Shown here: positions 6,999 through 12,496 of the stretch, piece by piece | How positions within the stretch are numbered: the stretch's first letter is position 1 | Layout: each line of letters opens with the position of its first letter | NCBI GenBank assembly: GCA_016214375.1 | Contig: JACROQ010000189.1 | Location: 1-12,496 of the forward strand | Origin: Nitrospirota bacterium | Lineage (GTDB): Bacteria; Nitrospirota; 9FT-COMBO-42-15; HDB-SIOI813 | Direction: 5' to 3' | DNA: 12,496 nucleotides | The notes under the pieces: generated by a model | The model's input: only the letters and a program-made list of their open reading frames with translations | Database searches by the model: none | Told to the model about the DNA's origin: nothing | Program-made: the position numbers and the translations under genes

Positions 6999-7157
6999 GG
7001 TGACGCTCAAAAACGCCCATCTGCGGCGTCAGGACTGCGGATTTGAGCCTCAACGTACGGGAAGTACGCCTCGGCGCAAATCCTTGTCCGTCCTTCGGGG
7101 CACCCATTGCAGCCGAAGGCTATTGCAATGGGTCGTTGGGCATTTTTGAGCGTCACC
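6999..7157. mobile_element. MITE-like element C (159 bp), upstream of argC
   Basis: 21-bp terminal inverted repeats starting GGTGACGCTCAAAAA (6999-7019 and 7137-7157) differ at one position. Flanks TTATGA (6993-6998) and TTATTA (7158-7163) match at five of six, suggesting a decayed 6-bp target duplication. Internal hairpins are GGATTTG/CAAATCC (around 7028-7083) and ACCCATTGCA/TGCAATGGGT (7102-7111 with 7124-7133, enclosing AGCC-GAA-GGCT). Read in reverse it shares GAGGCGTACTT and ACGCCGCAGATGG with element B. No coding capacity. Confidence 0.8.
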
Positions 7158-7191
7158 TTATTAAGCAAAACTTATAGGTTTGAATGGTTCT

Positions 7192-8232
7192 ATGCTTAAG
7201 GTAGCGGTAGCGGGTGCAAGCGGATATACAGGGGGTGAGCTTCTAAGGCTATTATCCCTGCATCCTCACGTTCAGGTGGTTGCCGTTACTTCGGAGAAGT
7301 CTTCTGGAAGACCTGTAGCCGAGATTTTTCAGAACCTTAAGGGATTCTTTAATTTGACTCTGCAACCTCTTGCACCACAGGAACTTGCAGATAAGGCAGA
7401 CCTGATATTCACCGCGCTTCCCCATGGAACTTCTATTGGGCCTGTCAGTGAGATTGTTAAGACCGGGAAGAGGGTTGTGGATTTAAGTGCAGACTTCCGC
7501 TTAAGGGACCCTTCCCTGTATCAGGAGTGGTATGGAATAGAGCACACAGACAAAGGGTTACTGGAAAAGGCGGTATATGGACTTCCTGAGCTGTACCGGG
7601 AACAGATTCGGGGTGCGGTTCTCGTGGCCAACCCGGGTTGTTATCCCACGGCAAGCATATTGGCCCTATCCCCCTTGCTCAAGAGCCGCTTGATACTCCA
7701 TGAACGGATTTATATTGATGCAAAATCTGCTGTCTCCGGCGCCGGAAGGGCTCCTTCCCTTCCTTACCATTTTCCGGAGGCGCATGAGGGGCTGGAGGCA
7801 TACAAGGTTGGGACCCATCGGCATATCCCTGAGATCGAACAGGCGCTGTCTGATATCTCCGGAGAGGGCATAACGGTTTCTTTTGTTCCCCATCTCATTC
7901 CGGCGAACAGGGGTCTGTTGTGTACTGTCTATGCCCCTTTGGCCTCTTCAATCGAAGTCGATGGGGTTATAACCGTTTATAAGAAATTTTACGGCAATGA
8001 GCCCTTTGTGCGGGTCCTCGACCCTGGACAGCAACCAAATATCCGGAATGTGAGGGGGGCTAATTTCTGCGATATCGGGATTGCCATTGACAGGCGTAAC
8101 CGCTGTATCATCGTTACCTCTGCCATTGATAATTTAGTGAAGGGCGCTGCCGGAGAGGCGATACAGAACATGAACATCATGATGGGTTTTGAGGAGACCA
8201 CCGGGCTGATGCAGCCCGGGGTCTTCCCGTGA
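7192..8232 (+). CDS. argC: N-acetyl-gamma-glutamyl-phosphate reductase
   Basis: ArgC performs the NADPH-dependent reduction of N-acetylglutamyl phosphate to N-acetylglutamate semialdehyde, the third step of ornithine/arginine synthesis in the cytoplasm. From the chosen ATG (7192) the protein is 346 residues, normal for the family. The N-terminal nucleotide-binding motif is V-A-G-A-S-G-Y-T-G-G-E (6-16), the catalytic cysteine is in A-N-P-G-C-Y-P-T (Cys150), and the conserved histidine motif is G-T-H-R-H-I-P-E-I (His209/His211). An in-frame TTG at 7180 would add four residues; neither start has a strong ribosome-binding site, and the ATG fits family alignments. The stop overlaps the argJ start by four bases, so both form an operon. 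Its promoter is unclear: element C ends 35 bp upstream. Confidence 0.95.
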   Translation: MLKVAVAGASGYTGGELLRLLSLHPHVQVVAVTSEKSSGRPVAEIFQNLKGFFNLTLQPLAPQELADKADLIFTALPHGTSIGPVSEIVKTGKRVVDLSADFRLRDPSLYQEWYGIEHTDKGLLEKAVYGLPELYREQIRGAVLVANPGCYPTASILALSPLLKSRLILHERIYIDAKSAVSGAGRAPSLPYHFPEAHEGLEAYKVGTHRHIPEIEQALSDISGEGITVSFVPHLIPANRGLLCTVYAPLASSIEVDGVITVYKKFYGNEPFVRVLDPGQQPNIRNVRGANFCDIGIAIDRRNRCIIVTSAIDNLVKGAAGEAIQNMNIMMGFEETTGLMQPGVFP

Positions 8233-9434
8233 AAATGAAAGAAATTAGCGGCGGCATAACAGCCCCGAAGGGCTTCCTGGCATCGGGGATATATGCCGGG
8301 ATAAAGCGCAATAAGAAATTGGATTTGGCCGTCCTCTACAGCGAGAGAGATGCGGTGGCTGTGGGCGTTTTTACCATGAATAGGGTGAAGGCCGCCCCTG
8401 TTATCCTGACGCAGAGGCAGATCAGGAGCGGGGTAGCAAGGACTGTTATTGTGAACAGTGGAAATGCCAATGCCTGTACCGGCAAACGGGGAATGTCGGA
8501 TGCCAGAGAGATGGCAGGGCTTACCGCAGACGCCCTTGGTATTGATAAACGGCTGGTCTGCGTGGCGTCAACAGGGGTTATCGGTGAGCCGCTGCCGATG
8601 GAGCGGATCAGGCCGGCCATTAAACCTGGCGTGGACGGACTCAGCGAAAAGGGTGGTGGAGATGCCGCGCTGGCCATTATGACTACAGATACCTTTCCGA
8701 AGGAGGCCGCCGTCAGCGGGAAGATCGGAGGCAGGACAGTGACCATCGGCGGGATTGCGAAAGGTTCAGGGATGATCGCCCCCAGAATGGCCACCATGCT
8801 TGCCTTTATCTCAACAGATGCGGTTATCGGGAGAGAGGTCCTCACAGGGATATTCAAAAACGCGGCAGATCGCACTTTTAATAAAATTACGGTGGATGGG
8901 GATACGAGTACGAATGACATGGCGCTCTGTCTTGCCAACGGCATGGCCGGCAACAGGTCTCTGGAGGGAAAGGGCCTTCGACAGTTCGAAGAGATGCTCG
9001 ACCATGTATGTACGAAGTTGTCCAGGATGATCGTTATGGATGGCGAGGGGGCTACCAAGCTTGTAGAGGTGAGGGTCATGGGGGCCAGAGGCCAGAGGGA
9101 TGCGGAGAAGGTGGGCTTTGCCGTAGCCAGTTCAAGTCTGGTCAAGACCGCCCTGTTTGCCTGCGACCCTAACTGGGGGAGGATTATGGCTGCCATTGGA
9201 TATTCCGGGGCGCATGTACGCGAGGAGGGGATCTCGGTGTCCTTTGATAAGGTCCAACTGGTCAGGAACGGCGCCGGTCTCGGGAAGGAGATCGAGAAAA
9301 AGGTCGTTGAAGTAATGCGGCGGAGGGAGTATGCTATTACGATTGATCTGAATGCAGGGAGAGCCGGGGCTACGGTATTGACGACGGATCTGACCTATGA
9401 CTATGTGAAGATCAATGTGGCGTACCGGTCATAG
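8229..9434 (+). CDS. argJ: Glutamate N-acetyltransferase / amino-acid acetyltransferase
   Basis: ArgJ transfers the acetyl group from N-acetylornithine to glutamate, recycling acetyl in arginine synthesis; some members also use acetyl-CoA. The 401-residue precursor is self-cleaved before the nucleophilic threonine, here Thr189 in K-G-S-G-M-I-A-P-R-M-A-T-M-L. Other hallmarks are N-S-G-N-A-N-A-C-T-G (76-85), the oxyanion-hole S-T-G-V-I-G-E (114-120), T-T-D-T-F-P-K (152-158), and C-D-P-N-W-G-R-I near 310. The GTG start at 8229 overlaps the argC stop (GTGA) and lies seven bases after GGGG; an ATG two codons later (8235) is the alternative. Sequence alone does not show whether the enzyme is mono- or bifunctional. 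Element D starts at the base after the stop codon. Confidence 0.96.
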   Translation: MKMKEISGGITAPKGFLASGIYAGIKRNKKLDLAVLYSERDAVAVGVFTMNRVKAAPVILTQRQIRSGVARTVIVNSGNANACTGKRGMSDAREMAGLTADALGIDKRLVCVASTGVIGEPLPMERIRPAIKPGVDGLSEKGGGDAALAIMTTDTFPKEAAVSGKIGGRTVTIGGIAKGSGMIAPRMATMLAFISTDAVIGREVLTGIFKNAADRTFNKITVDGDTSTNDMALCLANGMAGNRSLEGKGLRQFEEMLDHVCTKLSRMIVMDGEGATKLVEVRVMGARGQRDAEKVGFAVASSSLVKTALFACDPNWGRIMAAIGYSGAHVREEGISVSFDKVQLVRNGAGLGKEIEKKVVEVMRRREYAITIDLNAGRAGATVLTTDLTYDYVKINVAYRS

Positions 9435-9546
9435 GATAGGCGGGACATTTTTCGCTTCGCTCGCAGTGCGTGCATTGAGCGAAGCGAAAAATGCAAGCAC
9501 TGCCTTGTCCTGTCGTAAACAGCGGGACAGGAATGTCCCGCCTATC
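9435..9546. mobile_element. Inverted-repeat element D (112 bp), abutting the argJ stop
   Basis: Perfect 15-bp ends GATAGGCGGGACATT (9435-9449) and AATGTCCCGCCTATC (9532-9546). Inside, CATTTTTCGCTTCGCTC (9446-9462) pairs perfectly with 9477-9493. GCAGTGCGTGC in its loop (9463-9473) pairs with GCAAGCACTGC (9493-9503) except one base, and TCCTGTC pairs with GACAGGA near the right end. No clear target duplication. It may terminate argCJ transcription, though no T-run follows a stem. GAGCGAAGCGAA is shared with elements 1 and 1'. Confidence 0.8.
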
Positions 9547-9552
9547 AATATT

Positions 9553-9684
9553 GATGAAATCGTAAAAAGTCCTTCACTGTCACCCTGAGCGAAGCGAAGG
9601 GTCTGATAACTCATTGTTTTATCAGATTCTTCGCTCCGCTCAGAATGACAAATAGTGCTTCTGGCGACTTTTTACGAGTTCATC
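9553..9684. mobile_element. MITE-like element 1' (132 bp), inverted copy of element 1
   Basis: This is the same length as element 1 and matches its reverse complement except four bases (one in the left end, two adjacent AA-to-GG changes in the stem, one T-to-C in the other stem arm). It is flanked by AATATT (9547-9552, 9685-9690), a 6-bp duplication different from that of element 1, so the two copies inserted independently. The two GG changes still allow G-T pairing with the opposite TT. No coding capacity. Confidence 0.9.
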
Positions 9685-9696
9685 AATATTGAGGGT

Positions 9697-9705
9697 TGTT
9701 ATAAT
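9697..9705 (+). promoter_or_regulatory. rpsB: Extended -10 promoter for rpsB-tsf(-pyrH-frr)
   Basis: TGTTATAAT is a perfect extended -10 (TATAAT at 9700-9705). The -35 position would fall in the end of element 1' (AGTTCA at 9677-9682), a poor match, so recognition would rest on the extended -10. The start near 9712 gives a leader of about 57 nt that includes AGGAGGG (9753-9759), the rpsB ribosome-binding site. Confidence 0.65.
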
Positions 9706-9768
9706 ACTTGCAATATAAGGCAAAGTATGTTAATTTTTTCAGCGAAATCAATAGGAGGGTAATAACGA

Positions 9769-10578
9769 ATGGTTCCAGCAATCAAAGAACTACTTGAAGC
9801 GGGCGTGCATTTCGGGCACCAGAAGAAACGGTGGAATCCGAAGATGAAGAAATATATATTCGGAGAGCGGAATGGGATCTATATCATAGATCTCCAAAAG
9901 ACCGTGCAGCATTTTGAGTCTGCCTGTGAATTTGTAAAAGAGGTTTCCAGTTCGGGGAAACCTGTCCTGTTTGTAGGCACCAAGAGGCAGGCCCAGGAGA
10001 TCGTAGCGCAGGAGGCCCAAAGGTGCGGGATGTTCTATGTGAACCAGAGGTGGCTTGGGGGGATGCTCACGAATTTTATGACCATCAAAAAGAGTATTGA
10101 TAAGCTGCGTAAATTCGAGAAGATGCGGGAGGACGGGACCTTTAAACAGCTTCCCAAGAAAGAGGTTTCAAAGATCGGGAAAGAGATGGATCTCGTGGAG
10201 AAGACCTTAGGCGGCATGAAAAATATGGCGGTATTACCCGGCGCTATCTTTATCGTGGATACCAAAAAAGAGTTCATTGCAGTCCATGAGGCAAACAAGC
10301 TTGGGGTTCCGGTCGTGGGGATCGTTGATACCAACTGTGACCCTGAAAATATTGATTTTGTAATCCCCGGCAATGATGATGCCATCAAGGCCATTAAATT
10401 GATCTGTGCCAGGATCGCGGATGTGATTATCGAGGGCAGGGCGATTTATGATGCAAAAGGGGGCGTCAAACGGGAGATGGCAGGACAGGTAGCAGAGGTT
10501 GGGATGCCGGCTGCTGCCGGGTCAAAGGCCGGTACAGAGGAATTGGCAGTTCAAAAGACCGGCGCTGAGGAGGTCTGA
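9769..10578 (+). CDS. rpsB: 30S ribosomal protein S2
   Basis: S2 binds late to the small subunit, near the platform, and is needed for S1 association in many bacteria. The 269-residue product carries L-L-E-A-G-V-H-F-G-H-Q-K-K-R-W-N-P-K-M (8-26), N-Q-R-W-L-G-G-M-L-T-N-F (92-103), and V-G-I-V-D-T-N-C-D-P-E-N-I-D-F-V-I-P-G-N-D-D-A (183-205). The middle coiled-coil insert (about 104-150) is typical. The tail beyond about residue 236 is a low-complexity Ala/Gly/Glu stretch of the kind that varies between species. A strong AGGAGGG precedes the ATG. tsf starts two bases after the stop, the usual rpsB-tsf operon. Confidence 0.98.
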   Translation: MVPAIKELLEAGVHFGHQKKRWNPKMKKYIFGERNGIYIIDLQKTVQHFESACEFVKEVSSSGKPVLFVGTKRQAQEIVAQEAQRCGMFYVNQRWLGGMLTNFMTIKKSIDKLRKFEKMREDGTFKQLPKKEVSKIGKEMDLVEKTLGGMKNMAVLPGAIFIVDTKKEFIAVHEANKLGVPVVGIVDTNCDPENIDFVIPGNDDAIKAIKLICARIADVIIEGRAIYDAKGGVKREMAGQVAEVGMPAAAGSKAGTEELAVQKTGAEEV

Positions 10579-10580
10579 GC

Positions 10581-11177
10581 ATGCCGGCAGTGACACAGGA
10601 GATGGTGAAGGACCTTCGGGAAAAGACCGGCGCCGGTATTATGGATTGCAAGAGGGCATTGTCCGAAGCCGGGGGCGATATGGATAAGGCCCTGGATATC
10701 CTGAGGCAGAAAGGGCAGGCCATTGCCGCAAAGAAGGCCGTCCGCGAGACCAGGGAGGGTGTTATCGGCAGTTACATCCATGCCGGCGGCAGGATCGGCG
10801 TACTCGCAGAGATCAACTGTGAGACCGATTTTGTGGCAAGGAATCCGGAGTTTCAGGAGCTTGTCAAGGATATCACCATGCAGATTGCATGGTCCAACCC
10901 CTCGTATCTGAGGCGCGAGGAGGTACCCCCGTCAGTCCTTGAGAAGGAGCGTGAGATATACAGGGCACAGGCAAGGGAGACGGGAAAGCCTGAGCACGTT
11001 ATCGAGAAGATCGTTGACGGCAAGATCGAGAAGTTCTTGAATGATTCATGCCTGCTGGAACAGCCCTTCATCAAAGATTCTTCTGTCACATTAAATGACC
11101 TGATCCGCCAGAAGATTGCAAAGACTGGCGAGAACATATCCATAAAGCGTTTTGTCAGATACCAGTTAGGGGAGTAG
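10581..11177 (+). CDS. tsf: Elongation factor Ts (short form)
   Basis: EF-Ts exchanges GDP for GTP on EF-Tu. The N-terminal UBA-like domain has V-K-D-L-R-E-K-T-G-A-G-I-M-D-C-K-R-A-L (9-27). The core has the invariant T-D-F-V (82-85, in NCETDFVARN), whose Asp-Phe contact EF-Tu. The 198-residue length matches the short EF-Ts class (Thermus-like, about 196) rather than the E. coli form (about 283): only one core subdomain is present. A short EF-Ts is normal in several lineages, so this is not a truncation. The ribosome-binding site GAGGAGG (10567-10573) lies within the end of rpsB, two bases separate the genes, and translation is probably coupled. Confidence 0.97.
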   Translation: MPAVTQEMVKDLREKTGAGIMDCKRALSEAGGDMDKALDILRQKGQAIAAKKAVRETREGVIGSYIHAGGRIGVLAEINCETDFVARNPEFQELVKDITMQIAWSNPSYLRREEVPPSVLEKEREIYRAQARETGKPEHVIEKIVDGKIEKFLNDSCLLEQPFIKDSSVTLNDLIRQKIAKTGENISIKRFVRYQLGE

Positions 11178-11197
11178 TTGCCCAATTCATTGGGCAA
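11178..11197 (+). promoter_or_regulatory. Hairpin between tsf and pyrH
   Basis: TTGCCCAA (11178-11185) pairs perfectly with TTGGGCAA (11190-11197) over a TTCA loop, beginning at the first base after the tsf stop. No T-run follows, so it is probably a processing or partial attenuation site, or a stability element, rather than a full terminator. Confidence 0.5.
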
Positions 11198-11212
11198 AAT
11201 CTTTGGTCACGA

Positions 11213-11929
11213 ATGGAACGAAGAAAAGGGTTTCACAGGGTCATCTTAAAGGTAAGCGGCGAGGCCCTTATGGGAGATAAGGGATATGGGATTGATCCTG
11301 TTGTGATCGATTCTGTTGCCGGGGAGATCAAAGAAGTCCATGAGATGGGGGTTGAGATCGCCGTAGTCATCGGAGGAGGGAACATATTCCGGGGGCTTGC
11401 GGCAACCGCCATCGGGATGGAGCGGGCCTCTGCAGACTATATGGGCATGCTCGCCACTGTGTTAAACGCCCTTGCCCTGCAAGACGCCCTGGATAAAAAG
11501 GGGGTTGTGACACGGGTTCAGTCTGCAATAGAGATGAGGGCCCTTGCAGAGCCTTATATCAGGCGACGGGCGATCCGGCATCTTGAAAAAAAAAGGGTAG
11601 TCATTTTTGCGGCGGGCACCGGGAATCCCTATTTCAGTACGGACACGGCCGCGGCGCTGCGGGCCATTGAGATAGGGGCCGAGGTTATTCTGAAAGGGAC
11701 TAAGGTGGACGGGGTCTATGATGCGGATCCCATGACCCATAAATCCGCCGTGAAGTTTGAATCGCTGAGCTATCTTGAGGTGCTGCAGAGGGGACTCAAG
11801 GTGATGGATGCCACGGCCATATCCCTCTGCAAGGACAACAACCTCCCGATCATTGTGTTCAACCTGAGAGATAAGGGGAATGTTAAGAGGGTAGTCATGG
11901 GGGAGGAGATCGGGACCCTGATAAACTGA
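11213..11929 (+). CDS. pyrH: Uridylate kinase (UMP kinase)
   Basis: PyrH phosphorylates UMP to UDP with ATP and is typically hexameric, GTP-activated and UTP-inhibited. The 238-residue product has the amino-acid-kinase fold motifs: I-L-K-V-S-G-E-A-L-M-G (11-21), G-G-G-N-I-F-R-G (54-61), D-Y-M-G-M-L-A-T-V-L-N (75-85), G-T-G-N-P-Y-F-S-T-D-T-A-A (135-147), and K-V-D-G-V-Y-D-A-D-P (164-173). Length is standard (about 240). The ATG follows only a weak ribosome-binding site, 15 bases after the tsf-pyrH hairpin, so translation here may be lower or structure-dependent. The position between tsf and frr is a widespread bacterial arrangement. Confidence 0.97.
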   Translation: MERRKGFHRVILKVSGEALMGDKGYGIDPVVIDSVAGEIKEVHEMGVEIAVVIGGGNIFRGLAATAIGMERASADYMGMLATVLNALALQDALDKKGVVTRVQSAIEMRALAEPYIRRRAIRHLEKKRVVIFAAGTGNPYFSTDTAAALRAIEIGAEVILKGTKVDGVYDADPMTHKSAVKFESLSYLEVLQRGLKVMDATAISLCKDNNLPIIVFNLRDKGNVKRVVMGEEIGTLIN

Positions 11930-11939
11930 AAGGGTTCGA

Positions 11940-11955
11940 GGGGTCAAGGGGTCAA
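11940..11955 (+). repeat. Tandem 8-nt repeat carrying the frr ribosome-binding site
   Basis: GGGGTCAA occurs twice in tandem (11940-11947, 11948-11955) and abuts the GTG start of frr. A decayed third unit (GGGTTCGA, 11932-11939) precedes it. Each unit contains GGGG, so two candidate ribosome-binding sites stand 4 and 12 bases before the start. Confidence 0.7.
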
Positions 11956-12496
11956 GTGATAGAAAATATCAAAAATAAGACCAGAGAGAAGATGGAACAG
12001 ACCATCAACGTGTTCAGGAAGGATCTGGGGGCTGTCCGTACCGGCAGGGCCTCATTAGCCCTCTTTGACGGGATGATGGTGGATTACTACGGGACCCCAA
12101 CCCCCATCTCTCAGGTCGCTTCCCTGTCTATCCCTGAGAGCAGACTGATCGTGATACAGCCTTGGGAGCCGAGGCTGATCCCTGAGATTGAAAAGGCGAT
12201 CCAGGGCTCTGCGCTGGGTCTGAACCCGGCCAATGACGGGAAGATCGTACGGATTCCGATACCGTCTCTGACTGAGGAGAGGAGGCGGGAGATCGTCAAG
12301 CTTGTCAAAAAGATGGCTGAAGATGCAAAGGTGGCGGTCAGGAATATCCGAAGGGACTCCAATGAAGAGATCAAAAAGTCCGGCAAGGATGCCGGCATAT
12401 CCGAAGATGAGATCAAAAAGTCACATGAGGATATCCAGAAATTAACAGATCAGTATATCCATAAGATCGATGAGATCCTGAAAAAGAAGGAACAGG
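11956..12496 (+). CDS. frr: Ribosome recycling factor (3' end cut by window)
   Basis: RRF works with EF-G to split post-termination ribosomes. 180 codons are visible from a GTG start. The family is about 185 residues, so only the last few are missing. Visible features are M-E-Q-T-I-N-V-F-R-K-D-L-G-A-V-R-T-G-R-A-S (13-33), the Y-Y-G-T-P-T-P-I hinge segment, and the long C-terminal helix with V-R-N-I-R-R-D-S-N-E-E-I-K-K, all characteristic. No in-frame ATG lies between the pyrH stop and the GTG, and the first residues (MIENIKNKTREKME) fit the family start. The preceding 26-nt spacer contains a tandem GGGGTCAA repeat with the ribosome-binding site. It is the last visible gene of rpsB-tsf-pyrH-frr. 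Confidence 0.96.
   Translation, partial: MIENIKNKTREKMEQTINVFRKDLGAVRTGRASLALFDGMMVDYYGTPTPISQVASLSIPESRLIVIQPWEPRLIPEIEKAIQGSALGLNPANDGKIVRIPIPSLTEERRREIVKLVKKMAEDAKVAVRNIRRDSNEEIKKSGKDAGISEDEIKKSHEDIQKLTDQYIHKIDEILKKKEQ

Noticed and set aside
7146..7177. Promoter for argC using TTGAGC in the end of element C and TTATAG
   Set aside because: The spacing of about 20 bp and poor hexamers make it unconvincing; argC may be read from a site not recognised here.
8336..9196. Long 286-codon open frame on the minus strand inside argJ
   Set aside because: It lies antisense to a clear argJ, has no recognisable domain and reflects codon bias of the real gene.
10581..11177. tsf as a truncated gene because it is much shorter than in E. 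coli
   Set aside because: A short EF-Ts of about 196-200 residues is a known normal form with the TDFV motif intact.
11462..11947. Minus-strand frame of 161 codons opposite pyrH
   Set aside because: It is a shadow of a conserved gene with no recognisable motif.

Overview
The window carries a conserved translation and arginine-biosynthesis block on the + strand, preceded by a less conserved accessory stretch. The gaps between genes hold an unusually dense set of small inverted-repeat elements. The organism is a bacterium of moderate G+C. The order rplM-rpsI-argC-argJ-rpsB-tsf-pyrH-frr, together with a DUF4416 protein, a CFI-box C-terminal protein and a TMTC-like TPR membrane protein, suggests an environmental anaerobe of the Nitrospirota, Desulfobacterota or a similar lineage. 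This is inference from gene order and protein style; no taxon-specific marker proves it.

Layout. 1-831 (+): C-terminal part of a membrane TPR protein. 810-898: a perfect 25-bp palindrome, which supplies the last codons and stop of the TPR gene, followed by a short hairpin. 888-3359 (-): a two-gene operon of a DUF4416 protein followed by a secreted eight-repeat propeller-like protein with a CFI-box and two C-terminal membrane segments. 3415-3617: inverted-repeat element A. 3688-5736 (+): Cache-HAMP-PAS-GAF membrane sensor with no output domain. 5733-6994: rplM and rpsI with a consensus promoter and an intrinsic terminator; two elements (1 and B) sit between the genes. 6999-7157: element C. 7192-9434: argC-argJ, overlapping by 4 nt. 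9435-9546: element D. 9553-9684: an inverted second copy of element 1. 9700-12496: promoter, then rpsB-tsf-pyrH-frr, with frr cut by the window end.

How the genes work together: rplM/rpsI and rpsB/tsf supply ribosomal proteins and an elongation factor, frr recycles ribosomes, and pyrH makes UDP. argC and argJ run the acetylated steps of ornithine synthesis. The propeller/DUF4416 pair and the sensor have no deducible link to these.

Most notable system: at least six MITE-like elements in four intergenic gaps. Three of them share a terminal pattern GA-N6-CGTAAAAAG, and two families share internal modules. Elements 1 and 1' have 6-bp target duplications (AAACTT, AATATT). Three AAACTT copies between rplM and rpsI allow the pre-insertion spacer, about 18 nt, to be reconstructed. 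No transposase lies in the window, so these look non-autonomous.
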